Source of the DNA: Phoronis australis
Lineage: Eukaryota; Phoronida; Phoronidae
Direction: 5' to 3'
Assembly: GCA_002633005.1 (NCBI GenBank)
Contig: NMRA01000555.1
Coordinates: 99,514-163,513 of the forward strand
Length of the DNA stretch: 64,000 nt
Shown: positions 25,434-39,500 of the stretch, in pieces
Layout: every line of letters begins with the position of its first letter
Numbering within the stretch: the stretch's first letter is position 1
Notes under the pieces: model-generated
Seen by the model: only the letters and a program-made list of their open reading frames with translations
Told to the model about the DNA's origin: nothing
The model's database searches: none
Translations under genes and position numbers: made by a program

Positions 25434-25793
25434 CAGTGGCGGATCTAGGATATCACTGGTAAGGGGGACAACACTCTGTGTCGGGCATCCCGTCCAAAAT
25501 ATAGAAATATAGGGGAGCTCGAATTTCTGAGAATGTGGACCTTTCATTGAAAAACAAACGCAGGACTAAAAAACATCTGGTAAACGATTATCTGTCTCAG
25601 ACATTTCCAATAGGGTCTGTACCCCCCCGCACACACCCACACACAAACTACAACTGCCCACCTTAAACATTGTGACAGCCGCATGAAATTTACCGGAGCT
25701 AGTTAATAAGTTCAATATTTCCTCACGCTCCTGCTGTTTTATTTTTTGCGGCAGCCAAGGAGGGACTGCCCCTCCCCCCTAAATCCGCTTATG
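25434..25793. mobile_element. MITE-like element ending GTGGCGGATC
   Basis: The left end AGTGGCGGATCTAGGA and the right end CCCCTAAATCCGCTTATG are approximately inverted. C- and G-rich runs sit inside both. No ORF is apparent. Phrases like these mark a widespread non-coding repeat type; the exact family is not assigned. Confidence 0.4.
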
Positions 25794-26176
25794 TATTACT
25801 TGTCCTAGTACCTAATTCATCTCAGCGTGGTGAGCTGGTAATTTGTACAGTTTGAAACGACATGGTCTCACAGTTGAGACAGTTGTGTCCTAGACTCTGT
25901 TGTAAAACAACACGCCGGCTGCAATGTATATAAGCTGAACATCAGTTTTCAAAATACATTCGCATTATTAATTTTTACCAATATTTTTTTTGTCAATAAC
26001 AAGCACAGAACGAGAAGAACAACAAAAATGTTCACACAGAAACAACACAATGCGATACTGTAACCATTTCAAACAATAAAGTTTTCATTTATTTCAAAAT
26101 ATATTTACTTCAAAATATCACCATCACGCAGTAAAATCCCACCGTGAGTGTAAAAGGGAAATATCTACCTGGTAGG

Positions 26177-26247
26177 CTTCAACGTTACTGTACCGTACTG
26201 GTACATGCACTTCAACGTTACTGTACCGTACTGGTGCATGCACTTCA
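26177..26247 (+). repeat. 33-bp direct tandem duplication
   Basis: The 33-base unit starting CTTCAACGTTACTGTACCGT occurs at 26177 and again at 26210 with one difference, plus the first bases of a third copy. Confidence 0.9.
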
Positions 26248-27539
26248 CTTCAGAAAAAAATCAGATTCCAACCAACTCTTATTTAACCCCTCAATTCAGG
26301 TGAATCTGACATTTGCTGGCACACAATTATGTTACTAGAACATTTATATTGATAGCACCCGCTACAAAACAAATACGACAAAACTCAATGGTAGTAAACT
26401 CCATCTGCTCTGTCCCCTACATACCCAGACATTGATACACTGTAAGGAGAAGAAGACCATAAACAAGACAGAATATAAAAATGATGATTTTCCTCAAGTA
26501 CGACAGTTGCAGATTTTAAAAAAACTTGCCAGGCTACATAACATTTGTCCCATCGCTTAGTGACATATACAGAAACAACCCATCTACATGTACAGCCGCA
26601 GTCTAACATTGTGGGAAGTAGTATTCCTGCGGTATCCCTTCCTTCGATCCTGCCCTGTTCCCAATAACCTGGCTGTATTTAATAAATCTTCGAGTTGGTG
26701 TTCACTCTGTAAAATGCTCAACTATTAAGGTTTATTTCACTTTTTGTGCTTCTTCGTTGCTTGAAAACAACAGATATCTTGGAGAGAGCATAAGGTCACT
26801 AAACCCACATCGGACCAAGAAGGAAAGTTAGGTAAAAGACCAAGAAAAATTGACTGAGTGTTCTAGGGACCAAATGAAGTTCAACAATATTGTTTCAGCG
26901 ATCGGATTCTCACCCACAAAATCCTTATACTTCAGGTTCAATTTTTAAGCCTCAAAAGACCAAAAAAATACTTCAACGAGTCTTGGTCTAATACCACAAG
27001 TCAAACTTTATTTTTATGTTTTCTGCTTTAACTAAAGATAAGTGTTAAGATCCTTTAATTCTGGGCTCAAGTATCCAATGATTTTCTTGGATGATTTTTT
27101 AAAAAATCCTAGTTTACACTTGATGATCATAACATTAAAGCTATGAGTTTTTACTTGAATTCTCGTGTTGTTACCAATATTAGTTCCTAGATACTACACA
27201 GTACACACGCATCTCGATGAACATGGTTCATCAACAAGAAAGGCGGACCACTCCGCTCGACGAAATCCACGTGATGTCAACTCTAGCTCTATTTTTCTCA
27301 TTGGGCTTACTAGCTTCCGTGCGGGAGTTCCTTGGGTGAGGTTGAAGCGCAGCGGCTCTAAAGCTGTCACTCGCGATGCGTTCCGATCTTGGCATGGATT
27401 TGATGATGTGTGGTGGTAGATAATTCGTCAGTATTTCTACCATTGCGGGGGGATGGTTCGAATTTCTCGAACAGTGGACCTTTGATATTTTGCAAACGCC
27501 GACACTGTAGAGGTCTCTGTTAGGCACTTGAAGTAGAAT

Positions 27540-29760
27540 AACTAGGGGTCTCTCAGCTCTAGGTTCCTGAGATACGACAGAATTTGTAATACTAGAAATC
27601 TAGTTGCCGTAACGGTTGCTCCCAAAGGACGCAGCTCAAAGTCGCATGTAATGTACGTAATGTAACCCAGAAAGTATCGCGGGCCGTACGGGTGAAAGCG
27701 TCCCGCGTTATTACGACCGAGACTTCTTTTGTATTTTCCGACCCAAATCGATATATCGGATGAGAATTGGTTTGAAGTAGGTTACTTGAGCTCTGAAGCA
27801 GTTTTGCACTCGTAACTTTACACTCATATTTTAGCTCGTAATTTTACGTTCGCAATTTCACGCTCGTATTTTTCCATATTATGAAGTATTCAGAAGGTAT
27901 AATCTCAGGTGCAAAAGGTTGAAAATATCAAAGGCTGACTGAAATGTTTTTACTTGCTGCCCTAACCATCCCAGGCATTTTTAAGTCGTCCGTTTTAGTG
28001 TGTATTGATGTGCCAAAATTTATATCTAGCAGGTTGTCTGACAATGCTTTTATTATTAGTTAAAATTACGATGCTTTTTCATTTATCCCATACGCGTTGA
28101 ATCAGTTGGGTGCATTATGGTCATGTAATAATATTTTCCGTGTTCACCTCCCACACTATTTCAACAGTGACCTCTGACATGGAAAGTTCAAAAGGTAGGT
28201 CAATGTCGACTCGATGTCGTTAACCGGTTCGATCATAAAATTTTCCGGAAATGGTTTAAAGTAATACAATTGTAGCACTACAAATAACACTCAACATGCA
28301 ATCAGGTCCTAATCGTAACATCTGGAACATGACAGTTCTGTTTCAATTGCTAAATATTATATCGTTTGCAACTCAGGCGCCGATTCCTCTGTAATAGCAA
28401 TATTTAAATACTGTTGTTATCTAACAGATTTCAAGAGATGTTACAAGTTCAATGCACAGTTACCGATTTTTCATCTTTGTTATCTCTTTTCAAGTAATAA
28501 GTCGTCACATTTAAAACAGTTTCTGCTACATAAATCTTGCGCCCTAACGCGCAAGTATATGCATATAGGTTGTGATCCGCCACGTGAACAATGTGAGTGA
28601 AGTATTTAAAAGATCTGCAGAAAAAATGAAAGAAACTTAGGAATTCGAAGCGTATGGGGTAAATATAAAAAGTACCTCGCTTGACATTATTCCGCGTACC
28701 GGAATAATGTCTAGTTGGATATTACTTTACCAACGCCACTCTCGGAACATTTTGTATATTTATTCTTACTCTTAACAATGCGTGCAGATGACATATGACA
28801 ATGTAGAATACATTGGTTCAAAACGGTTTTAAGTGTAATAGAATTTCTAAATGTTGGTGGTAAATCGCTTAAACTTAATTCAAGACATTTGAATAACAAG
28901 CCATTTGCACAACAAAACCGAATATCAACTGCGTATCAATGGCTGGTGGTCACGTGGACTCGTACTTAAATATAATGACTATAATTGCTGAAATTACGAG
29001 CAAAAATACGAGCGTAAAACTTCTTTGGAGCTCACGTGACCTACAAACCAACTTTGCAAGACACTCGTACTTGCAGTGAACGGTTGCGCTCGTAAAACAC
29101 AGCAAAATCTTGGTCGTAATCACGAGCGTAATTACACGTATGGACGAACGATGGTCTTAAACACGAGGGAAGTCTCGGTCGTGATCACGATCGTAGCTAT
29201 GGGCGAACAATTTCGGTCGTAAAAAAGAGCAAAATCGTGGTCGTGATTACGAGCGTAATTACATGTATGGGGCGACACTTTCACCAGAACGGCCCGATCA
29301 AAGAAAGAGAACGTTCTCTAGCTACCTCTTGCCAAACTTTCTAATCAGTCGTGCGTAAAGGAATTATTACACCTGATTGCATTCTGGGACGGATATACAT
29401 AGTTGGGGAATGACTTGACGTCATTGTTTATCTGATTGTTACTTACAGTGCACATGCAAGTTGCTTACGTCGCTGAAGATGGGAACAGACCACTAATCCG
29501 AAAATTCACTACTCCGGTGTAATTTTTATACTTTTGCATGCAAAAATAAATTTCACTTCGGTTATTAGATAAACTTAGTGTTGTAGCTATACTGAAAAAA
29601 ACGTCCGGGTGATAAAACATTCCATGCGCATGCAAAATTGCCGACATGCCTTAAGAATACGAGTACGTACTTACATGTACATTTCAAATAGGGAACAAAG
29701 TAGGCGTGACTGAAAGGTGTAGAGCCGCTTCGCCTCAGCCTCACCCACCGGAACCACGAG
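27540..29760. repeat. Dispersed repeat interrupted by a TIR element (copy 1)
   Basis: Bases 27540-27670 and 29300-29760 together align with 61900-62570. Shared pieces include GAATTTGTAATACT.GAAAT, CCTCTTGCCAAACTTT, TTTGCATGCAAAAATAAA, AACGTCCGGGT, GAGTACGTACTT and a CGCCTCA.CCTCAC.CACCGGAACC segment. The 1.6 kb between them is absent from the other copy. No protein was recognised. Confidence 0.7.
27675..29297. mobile_element. ~1.6-kb non-coding terminal-inverted-repeat transposon
   Basis: The left end GGGCCGTACGGGTGAAAGCG and the inverse of the right end GGGCCGTTCTGGTGAAAGTG match. Just inside both ends, short motifs like GCTCGTAATTTTACG and GTAATCACGAGCGTAATTAC repeat, the usual arrangement of subterminal transposase sites. 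The interior has no long ORF, so it is non-autonomous. A clean target duplication could not be defined. Confidence 0.65.
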
Positions 29761-30581
29761 CATGCCTATACCGAAACTAAATGTAGTCAGTAGGCTACTT
29801 TGTTCCTGCCAGTCTTCGCATAGTCAGAGAGTCTCATTCAGTCTTATCAAATTTAAACCACTGTTAGGTGCCGCAGCCCTGACCCGCTCCCTACATGTAG
29901 ATGTTGTCCGGCCCTGCTTGAGATTGAGTCGTTACTTAGATTCAAGAATCACAATTGGCAGTAATTGGATCAAAACTCATTTGTGAACAAGATAATCAGT
30001 GTTTTAAGAAATATTCAACTCTTGCACACCCTTTAAATGCTTATTACATGGACACAAGTACAAAGCTTTATTCGTGCCAGTTCCGACTCATTAGCAGACA
30101 ATCAGAGTAATGAAATGTCGGAATTCTAGTTTCGGAATTACAGAATTGATTAAACGCACGACACTTTTCATTGTTGGTAGTCTTTATTCCGTTACGTTCA
30201 TACCTTCGGAACAAAACTCTACCCTCAACTGAACATAACGTAACTGACTTAGGGACGTAATTAAAAGGCAAAAGTATATTTTGAAACATACTTGTTTCAT
30301 TCTCAAGTGAAGATTAAATGACGCAGTAATGCCACCACAGAGCGGATGACACACACAGTTAGACACGGTGGGTGTGAAATACAGCAACAAGAATGACTAA
30401 TGAAGGTGGGTAACAGGAAAGTCACGCAAACACTGTATTGTGCGGCGCGACCGTCTGTTTGCTGCCCATTCAAAACGGGCTTCTCAAATGCAATTAAAAG
30501 GGACTCAAATAATCGCAGCACATCGTGCTCCACGTAGCAAATTTACGTGTTTTCTACAATTTCTTGACCGGTGATTTTACG

Positions 30582-30950
30582 TTAGTGACATTGCAGAAAA
30601 GGATCTTGTATGGCGCCATTTTGAAGATGCATAGATAACCGACGGGAAAGACTGCAAACCGTTTGACCAGTGTAACATTGTTTGACGTCTGAACGAAGAA
30701 ATTCGTTCATAGGGCATACAAACTCATAAACAACACTACACTGTGCAACGGGGCGGACTTTCGCTTTAGAAATGTTATTTGTAATGACCAAGTTGAAGGA
30801 CTTCCTATTCCAATAATAAATAATATCATCGAGATAATCATCAGGCTTTGTAGTCTCTGTTTTGAAGCCGGCAATACGAAATCCAGTATGTCTCCAGTCG
30901 TTATCTCCTCAGGTAAACGACATTAGTATAACTTAGGAACCTATGTATAA
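30582..30950 (-). mobile_element. Penelope-like GIY-YIG endonuclease remnant
   Basis: The minus-strand translation contains CSVVYEFVCPMNE, then CYTGQTVCSLSRRLSMHLQN and GAI. This is the VVYEF.CP...YIG.T...L..R...H..NGAI pattern of GIY-YIG domains in Penelope-like retroelements. An upstream in-frame stretch (PDDYLDDIIYYWNRKSFNL) may be linker. The YIG is YTG here. No reverse transcriptase was found nearby. Confidence 0.5.
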
Positions 30951-32280
30951 CCTACATGTAGTTCAAGCCTCCAACGCATTATCACCTCCGCTACAAACTT
31001 AAAATACAATCAAAGTTGTAATTGCATTGACTTCTTATTTGCAGTCACGTGAATTGACTAAATGAACCTGATAGATGTCGCTTCAGAGCTGCGCTTTTAC
31101 TTTGAACTAACACCACCATAGTATATGCGGACCTTTAAATGATAAATTTGCAGCTGTGACCAGGGTATTGCGACGTGGAGTTAAAAGTAAAACAATATTG
31201 TGACGATGGGGCATGGTGTCATTTCTATAAGCAATCACGAAACAAAATAGATCGGAGTCGTCTGCAATAGTCTCCGTTATGGCACTAATCTAACAAGACA
31301 GTGATTCATTCGTGACGTCACCACACCTTGTGCCCATCATAATTATCAACCTTTGCCAACTGATACTCATTAACATACAAGTAAAAACATAGATTTTTCA
31401 AAAAACAATATTATCATTACAGAACATAAAAAATCACCGAGTCTGGGGTGGTTTCTTTTTTCATTCGTGCTTTCTTGTTTACACTTCATGACGTAATATA
31501 TGAGACCACTGTCTTTTATCGCCAGGTGGAGCCTAACACATTAGCAAATTGCGTAGTGTCCAGTTACATTATCTTTCTGCAGTTGCGCCGGTAGCTGAGT
31601 CTGAAATCTGGGTGATTGATAATTGCTAAAATGCGTCACGCAGATGTTATGGCCCGACCAAACTCCACGCGTGAGAGTAACGCAACTTTGCTCGGAGCCA
31701 CTGAATGTCTGTTGAAGCGTCCGCGACTGCAACGAGAGCAACATCGCGCGATTGAAAATTGTAATCGAACATGTTCCCATTCTTTCCTGCGACGTCAACA
31801 TGCGTTATCACGAGGCTTGAATGAACTAATCACAATTCAGTTGGAATTCCACTGAACATTTACTATACAAGAATCGAAACTACAAAAAACAACAATAGCG
31901 TGGTGGGTACAATATAATTTGCACGTGCCTTCATGCTGAAGACAATCTTTGAGCACACAGGTTAAGAAACACATGTAAAAGGAATACCAAATCCCTCAAC
32001 TAAAACCACATAAAGTAAATGTATGCATTGTTCGTGTGCAAGAACCCGTACCGCACTTTAAAAAGCTAATGAATGAGCAGATAAAGCCATTTTGTGGACT
32101 CACAATAACTATAACTGATAACAACATCCATAACAGATAGCAAAGAATCTTGAGCAAGCAAAAAGTCAAATTAATTGTTTGTCACGGCAAAACATCTCTC
32201 TACTTGGCTTTGACAGAGTTTTCGATTTTGATATTTGATTTTGTCAAGGCATGGTGATCTACACGAACCCTGCAGAAATC

Positions 32281-32432
32281 AGTGGCTGATTCAAGGGGGT
32301 CAAGGGGGCCATGCCCCCTAAAAATTTCCCAGGTTCCATTTGGCAGTTCGGGGGTGCGAATATCTGACGGGTAAAATCCTGACTAATATTCTGCCTTGCC
32401 CCCCAACTCAAAATCCTGTATCCGCCCCTGAA
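32281..32432. repeat. Dispersed GGGGTC...CCCCTGAAA repeat
   Basis: Contains AGTGGCTGATTCAAGGGGGT, CATTTGGCAGTTCGGGGGTG and ATCCTGTATCCGCCCCTG. Close relatives lie at 61575-61835 in inverted orientation. Non-coding, probably MITE-derived. Confidence 0.6.
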
Positions 32433-34706
32433 AGCGCATGGATTGGAAACTAGAATGCATCTGCATCAATGTCTACAGTAAATTCCAAAATATATTTTCA
32501 AATATTATGAAGTTGGGAAAACGTACCTTAAACAACGATCCGACGTTTTTTCTTAACTTTTGTTACAAAATGGGTAACGCACGAACATCATTCAGTTGCG
32601 TAATTTGTACGATGCGGGACTGGTCCTTTGTTTAATTTTACACCTGTTATCTTGAGTGAATCGCAGAACACGAGCCAGTCACCTTTATTATTACATATTT
32701 CGTTCGACATCTTGTTTCGTACCAGACAACATTCCATAGGGAAGTGTATGGGGTTGTAACCACCAATGACCCACTCTATTCTATGGCCTACGGTTTGCCT
32801 CTATGCGCAGCTTATCCGTCTGTATTTGAACCAAAATGAAGGTTAAGAGCTCTGAATAGAGGCAGGTTGTTGACCTGAAGAACATTTAGTTATTGGGTTT
32901 GTAAGAGAGATCTGGAACGGGTTAATAAACGGGACGAATCACGTGACCAAGATTTGCATTTCAGGTGCGGTTGTAAATATAACGTTTAAGATCGTGTAAT
33001 CCCGGGTAAGGGTCAGAACATGCATGTATAGTGCCTGACGCCAGGCGCAGATGGCTACCTCGGCAAATATCACTTGTGGCAAACAAAGTTCAAATTTTGA
33101 TGACCAATCCACTGAGAAAACAGGTTAGTCGTCAGTTAAGACTCGATAAGACCTTTCAAGAATTGGGTACAACGATGCAGTTGCGTTACCGGTGCATGTA
33201 ACAACACTAATACCTGAAAACAGTTTTATCAGTTGTTATCTTGAAAGACCAGGGTGTCCGTTTACGCGTGTGTAACCCAAGTCAATCAATTCTGATTGTA
33301 TACAGGTATGTTTTCTTGTTAATAAATGACTCTCTTCCAGTCTTTTGCCGCGCACTTAGACATTAAAATTGCATCTACGCCTTTGCGATGCCTTGTGACA
33401 ATTAAAACGAGTATTTTTGACCTATGGTTACGGAAGACAGCTGGGGAATGGGTTAGATCTCGTGTCATTGCAAACATTGTGCCGAGGATCAATGTATTCC
33501 TCTGCACGTATACTTTCCAAATTGAAATTTCATCGTGATAGACCTCTCGAGTGGCCACCGGGAAGGTCGAAATTCACGAACGCATTGAAATTTTGATCAA
33601 CGACAGCGATTCACTTAAAAGGATACTAAACCCTGTTTTGATGATTTCAACCAGTCCCCCTTCTGTCGGCTTGCTAATGCATCAATGGCGTCAATCTTGA
33701 ACGATGAAAGCAGGAATCAATTAAAAAATCATACACACAACTTGGGTAATATTTCCTTCAATTTTAGGGTAATCTGGGATTCCAGAGCATTATTTTGTTT
33801 CAGAGAATTTTGGTTCCAGAGTCGTTTTTAATATCTGTTTATAGGCCAAAATACGTTCTGATACATGTATCCTTTTAAAGTAGTTTCATTTAGAGCCCAG
33901 ACGGAACTATCATGTTTCAAAAGCGGACACAAACTTGCTTTCAGTCACACAAAATAGTTTGGACTACCTACGGTTATGAAACTAATCTTAAATTGTTCCT
34001 TGATAAAAATGGATTGGCTTTCAGGGCTTGAAAAGAGGGACATGTCGTCTTAGCTTCACATCGGGCTCTATTAGTTGATATTTCACGACTTGTATTTTTT
34101 CGTTGTGCACTGTCTTGAAAAGTAAGAGACAGTTCAGTTCAAGATCAAAAAATCACTTCTCATTTGAAACAGCAACCAAGTTGTGGCATAAATTGAAAAG
34201 TTTCTTCGGCGGAACGCGTGTTTATTGCCGCTTTAATTGTCCTGAGCATAGGCGCGCACCATATTTTCAGTGGGTGAGCGCAGGCCTCAAAATACATCGG
34301 GTACAGACCAGAATGAACAGTCCTACTTTGATTTGTTGCTGAGGTCCCTAAAATTGCGTCACGGCCATTTTGCTCTAATTATCAAATTTGCTCATTTTTG
34401 CAAATTGCCAATGAAAACAGGTGTTATGACACACCTGTGTTCTGGCCTTCCTAGCTCCCACGCACCCGGGTTCGTTATCTGGAACGCGTTCCACTTTTAC
34501 ACCTGGGCTGGGTTGCATAAAACTAAAAATAATACGTTGGATAAGTTTGATAGTTGCATGACGACAGGCGCATTGTTCAACAATCGCAACGTGACCTGTC
34601 ATAATGCGTCACCATTGTTGCTATGCAGCGTATAACTTCTTTGCAACTGGGCCCTGAACGTACATTAATCACTAGGTCACGTGACCTTAACAGTAACACT
34701 GGCTTG

Positions 34707-34847
34707 CGTCCAGTAGACGCTAGGACCTCCGCTAGGACCTAGCTAAAACCTAATCGAAGTCACGTGTTCTTATTTAAAATACACGGCAATATCTCACGTA
34801 ATCTCCCGAAGTCTTGCTTTTTGCGAGGTCCTAGCGTTACTGAACGG
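34707..34847. mobile_element. ~140-bp MITE, copy 1
   Basis: Ends are inverted: CGTCCAGTAGACGCTAGGAC on the left and GTCCTAGCGTTACTGAACG on the right. The middle contains TCACGTGTTCTTATTTAAAA and AAGTCTTGCTTTTTGCGAGG. The inverse of this element appears at 55.7 kb. Confidence 0.7.
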
Positions 34848-36587
34848 GAGCCTTGTATCGGTCTTTTGTTTGCACAGACGTCTTCCGCGAACATGTACAC
34901 CAAGTACTAACTGATGTCAAAGGTAACACGTTCGACACATATCGATAGCCTGAAGTAGGGCACTGTGTCAAATTGCCATTTATCGTCGATTAATCATTTT
35001 CAAAATCTTGTATGTTGGATAATTTAAATACCATTAAAAGAGTACATTTTTTTTTGGTATGAAAGTCCACATACTGCAATAAGTGCGGTTTCGTGTACTC
35101 TAGCTGTTTCACTGCAGATGCTGTTTTGTGCAACTCATGTGAAAAAGATTACAACAATTTAGGCTTCCGGTGAAAACTGGCGCTATTTGAAAGGCCGAGA
35201 CGAACACACCAGGCACGTTTACACGTGGCCTGTCTGTCAATCAATTCAAATCCTGCCCCAATATTTCAGACTCAAAGAACCATTGTGTTCATCGCTTCAG
35301 TCTGGCAAGTGAATGTTAGCTCGTAATGGTTAGCTGTAATTTCGAAGTTTTGCGAACTTGTATTCATAGATGCATGTATACTGTATGTGAATTGAATTAT
35401 CGAGACTTATGTTTTTCAAAGTGTAAATACTACTTGCATGTAAATGTATAAACCAACAGGAAAATAACTAGACCTCCGCTCGAGTCCAAACCGAATTTCT
35501 GAAAACAAATGCTAACAGATTCGTCGACCCAACGCGTGTTCGCCTTGGAAACTAAGAAAGCATGCCATGAGTAGGCCAAATCTTATGAATTTTTAAAATT
35601 CAAACCCATTTTTGATATTACGACATTCTCATTTCGCGACAAACCGACGTTCTCTGTGAATTAGTCGCAAATGGCCTAGGCTACGTTCCGTAATCTCAGG
35701 GTATAAGCCATTCACTTGCGGCGGGATATCTTCGCCATTGCAAAGAAGCAGTAAATTCAAGACCATCTTAAGAATAACTTTGACCCCCGCTCATAGCCAC
35801 CCAATACAATTGTTCATACTGTGTAAAAATATAAAATTTAATATAAATATAAATACAGTGTAGCAGCAACGACGCAAATTGTAAACAGGTGCCACGTATA
35901 CGTATATTTATCGACAAATATACCGGAACTCCAATAACGATGGGATCAGAAATTAAAAAACCAAATATGTGGCTACCTGTACCATATTGCGTGCCTATAA
36001 AAACAAGTTCAGCAAAGAAATAAGCCCTTTTGGTGGTGCAGTGCCTGATTTCACCTGGGAACTGATACCTTGAATATTTCAGTAGTCTAAAATTATCCGT
36101 CAAGGTGTCTCACATGTGTGCGATATTTTGCATGTTTTTTGCAACTTTCTCGCATTTACCGCCTTTTGAACGTATGCCTTTATCAAGTGCATTTCCTCAG
36201 TAGGCTATTAACTATCAAAAACAAATAAAATGAATTAAACGATTTAATCCAATAAAAGGGGTCTTGTAATATTTTTTACTTGATTTTCGTTACCATAAAG
36301 AACATTAAAACTCTCAGCGACTCAAGAAAACGCTTCGGAACTTATCGGGATTAGTAAATCTGAAAATTGAAAATAAGAAAATGGTGCCTATCGACTTGAT
36401 TAAAATAGTTCTTATGATTGTTTACGCATTTAAATGTTCTTTCATAATGTTATCACAAAATCGCATAACTCGCCTAAAATGTAAATACGAAGCGAATATC
36501 AAAAATAGATTCATACACTTTGCAGGATCGTTTTACAAGGGCCCAAGCAACACTACTAGAAGCATAAATAACTACTCTTTGCTGCAG

Positions 36588-39500
36588 ATGCTCAGAAGCA
36601 GACTTCACGTTTGGTAAAGTTCATACCCTGGGTAACGTGCTGGGCTGTGTTGGTAGCGGCCTCTGTTGCTGGAAATCTGTTATGGGGTGGCGATAACAAC
36701 CCGGCGCGACACTATCAATCCAACGACGTTGACCATACAGGAGAGGCAGAGAATGGTTCCATTCCAAATACAATGCGCAGTGATCCTCGAGTCATAAAGG
36801 TAAGAGACGTGGCAGACGAGTCCTCATGAAATGAGTGACGACCGTAGGTACTTAACAGATCCCTCGACCAGTGAAGGCAAGCCTTATCTTTACTTTGGTG
36901 TTACGGTGATCACAAACTAATATAGTTAATGGGGTACCTTTTGTAAATCATTTGTATATTTTTATAGTTTAGTTAAAGTTATTTATAAATATCAGGTCAT
37001 TTAGGCTTAATTGTATTTTATTAAACTATTTTCACTAGTTTGCTATTTGGTTAAACTGGACGTTAATTACTAAACAGCGCACCATTTGGTTATTGTTACT
37101 TTTTGGCTGACGCATGTGATGTTAATGTTATTGATTATAAACCTCGAAACAGAACTATGTACGTTCATTGACACCTGCAAGATGTCGCACTTAGGACCCC
37201 GTTTTGCGACTGATATTTACTCTTTCTAAATATCGAGTCGATGTAAGAAAGTGAAAATGCTCAATAACGGATATCTATACATAATTTATGATCTAACGGA
37301 AGAGTGAATATCAAGAAATTGGCATAAATTCACAAACGAAAAGCCCACTATCATCATTTTTGCAATGTTGAACTCCAACACGGAATATTTTTCCAATTCG
37401 CTGCTCGTGACAGATGAAAATGCAATAACACCAAGAATGGCAGTTAACTGCGGAAGGATGCAGGAGTTTATGATGAGACTAGTATGAAATCGAGATGCTT
37501 AACAAAAAAACAGCTTGCTCTCTACAACACAGCCTGACGCCGCAGTGCTACTGTCACGAATACCAATAAATGAAAAAACTTAGCAAACGAAGGTTTTACC
37601 AAACCTGTGGTCAACTATCATCTATCATATGTACCTAGGTCACAGACGGTGTCTTTGTTGCCATTGGTTACGCATTAGCCAACACTATTCTCATAGAGGC
37701 ACCAGATGGCGCTATCATTGTCGATGTAACTGAGAGTATGGAGGCGGGACGTCAGGCCTACAATGCATTACGTAATGTGACCAACAGTCATGTGAAGGCG
37801 ATCATCTACACACATAGCCACGCCGATCATGTACACGGTTCTATGGTGAGTCTATCTTCGATTACACACTCGCAATTAAAGAGCCGCACGTCACACTGTG
37901 GAAAATTGCAAGACCACAAGGACTTCAACCAGTAATGAGCAGTCCGAGATCCCCAGCCCGCAGTCTTTTTAGTAAAAAGCAAGTGGATCATAGATTTAAG
38001 TAGACAGTGACCATCATCTCTAGCTGGCCAGTAGAGACGATGCAGCTCCTATACGCATATACGCCGGAAGCTTTTCGGCGAATTGTGCCTCACACTGATT
38101 TTAACATTAAAGTCACGCTGTTATACATGTACGTACCTGATACACACACATGTTGAGGGACACTTAAGGGGACCATCGATGTCTTTAATTCCTTCCCGTT
38201 ATCAAACTTTTTTTCGAGCAGTCCTTTGTTCAGTTCCCAAAATCGGAAACTGGCCATTTTTACACAGCGCACGCCTGGGGATATGACGTCATACCACCTT
38301 TCGTGCGCAGTGTTAAAAATGGTTATTTTCCGATTTTGGGAAGTGAACGAAGGACGGCTCGAATAAAAAGTTTGATTACCGGAGTATTTGTTCAAGTTGG
38401 AAACCATTGAAGACATCGACGGCCTCCTGAAGTGTCCTTCTATGCGCAAAAGTTACTTACATTTATAACAACGTGACTTGATATATTTAATCAGCTTGAG
38501 ACATAATTCGCCAAAAAGCTTCCGGTGTATGAAGCGCCAACAGGAGTTCAACTAGAGACGGTGATCACTGTCTAAAATCTAAGTTGTTGCAGTCAAATCT
38601 CTGTTATGAGGTAGTAATAGACAAAGTTGCTTACTTCAGTATCTTCATCTATACTAACGGTAGTTCCTTGTCTGAACGCCACAACTGTACAAAGTTGTAA
38701 CCTACCAAATATTCACGTATTCGCCTAAAATTAAGTTTAAAAAATGTTCTCGAACTGGGATTATAAGAAACGGCTCGGGTTAGTTTTTTTTTTTACTTTT
38801 TGGTTTACAGGCGTTTGTCGACGATCCAGAAGATCGAGAGAGTTATCCTGACGTATGGGCCTACCACACAATTCTAGAGAATCTTCGTAAAACCGCTCTT
38901 CAACAAGGGGAAATAACCTTTATACGTGCAATGCGTCAATTTGGAACTTTCTTACCGTCCACTTCCGATTCTGGCATTGGGCTAAATTTGAAGTACAATG
39001 GTGTCTCCTCCGTTGGTTTCCTTGCTCCTAACAAGTTTCTGGTCGGTGATCAGAGAGATGTTATCATAGCGGGTAAGTTAAACTCTATACACACCTAATT
39101 GAAGCCATACCTCCAACATGTATGTCCCTAAAAGCCCAAAAGTCACAAATAGTACGGTGACACAATTAGCTAGTACAATTTCACGATTTATGACAGCTAG
39201 TGTGTTCGTGTATATTGGAAGATCTACCGACGTACACAGAATCGTGTCTTCATTGCCCTACTTACAACATTACAAGTTACATTTGTTAAAAGAGACACAG
39301 CCATGCGATTCTCAGATATAGTTGATGGTACTGCAGTAGCGTAGCCATTTTGGTTTATTTCTACTGAAAAGCTCCAAGCCTTAAGAAATTGAAGTTTCTA
39401 CAGGGGTAAAATTAGTTATACGCATAGTCAGAATACCGGTATCTGTATTTTCACTTGTAGACTTGATTGACTTTTCTCAGGTCTGCCTCTAAAACTCATT

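Larger units (their letters stand above)
30960..36580. other. Mostly unassigned sequence upstream of the sulfatase gene
   Basis: Besides the listed repeat (32.3 kb) and MITE (34.7 kb) no gene could be recognised. The missing first exon of the sulfatase should lie near the right end. Candidate ORFs at 34103-34635 and 35768-36103 showed no family pattern. Confidence 0.4.

Noticed and set aside
37695-37720. CTCF-like CACCAGATGGCGCTATC
   Set aside because: Lies within coding sequence of the sulfatase (APDGAI); likely coincidence.
38083-38449. Overlapping 67- and 119-codon ORFs on opposite strands
   Set aside because: Created by the palindromic element; the two translations mirror each other.
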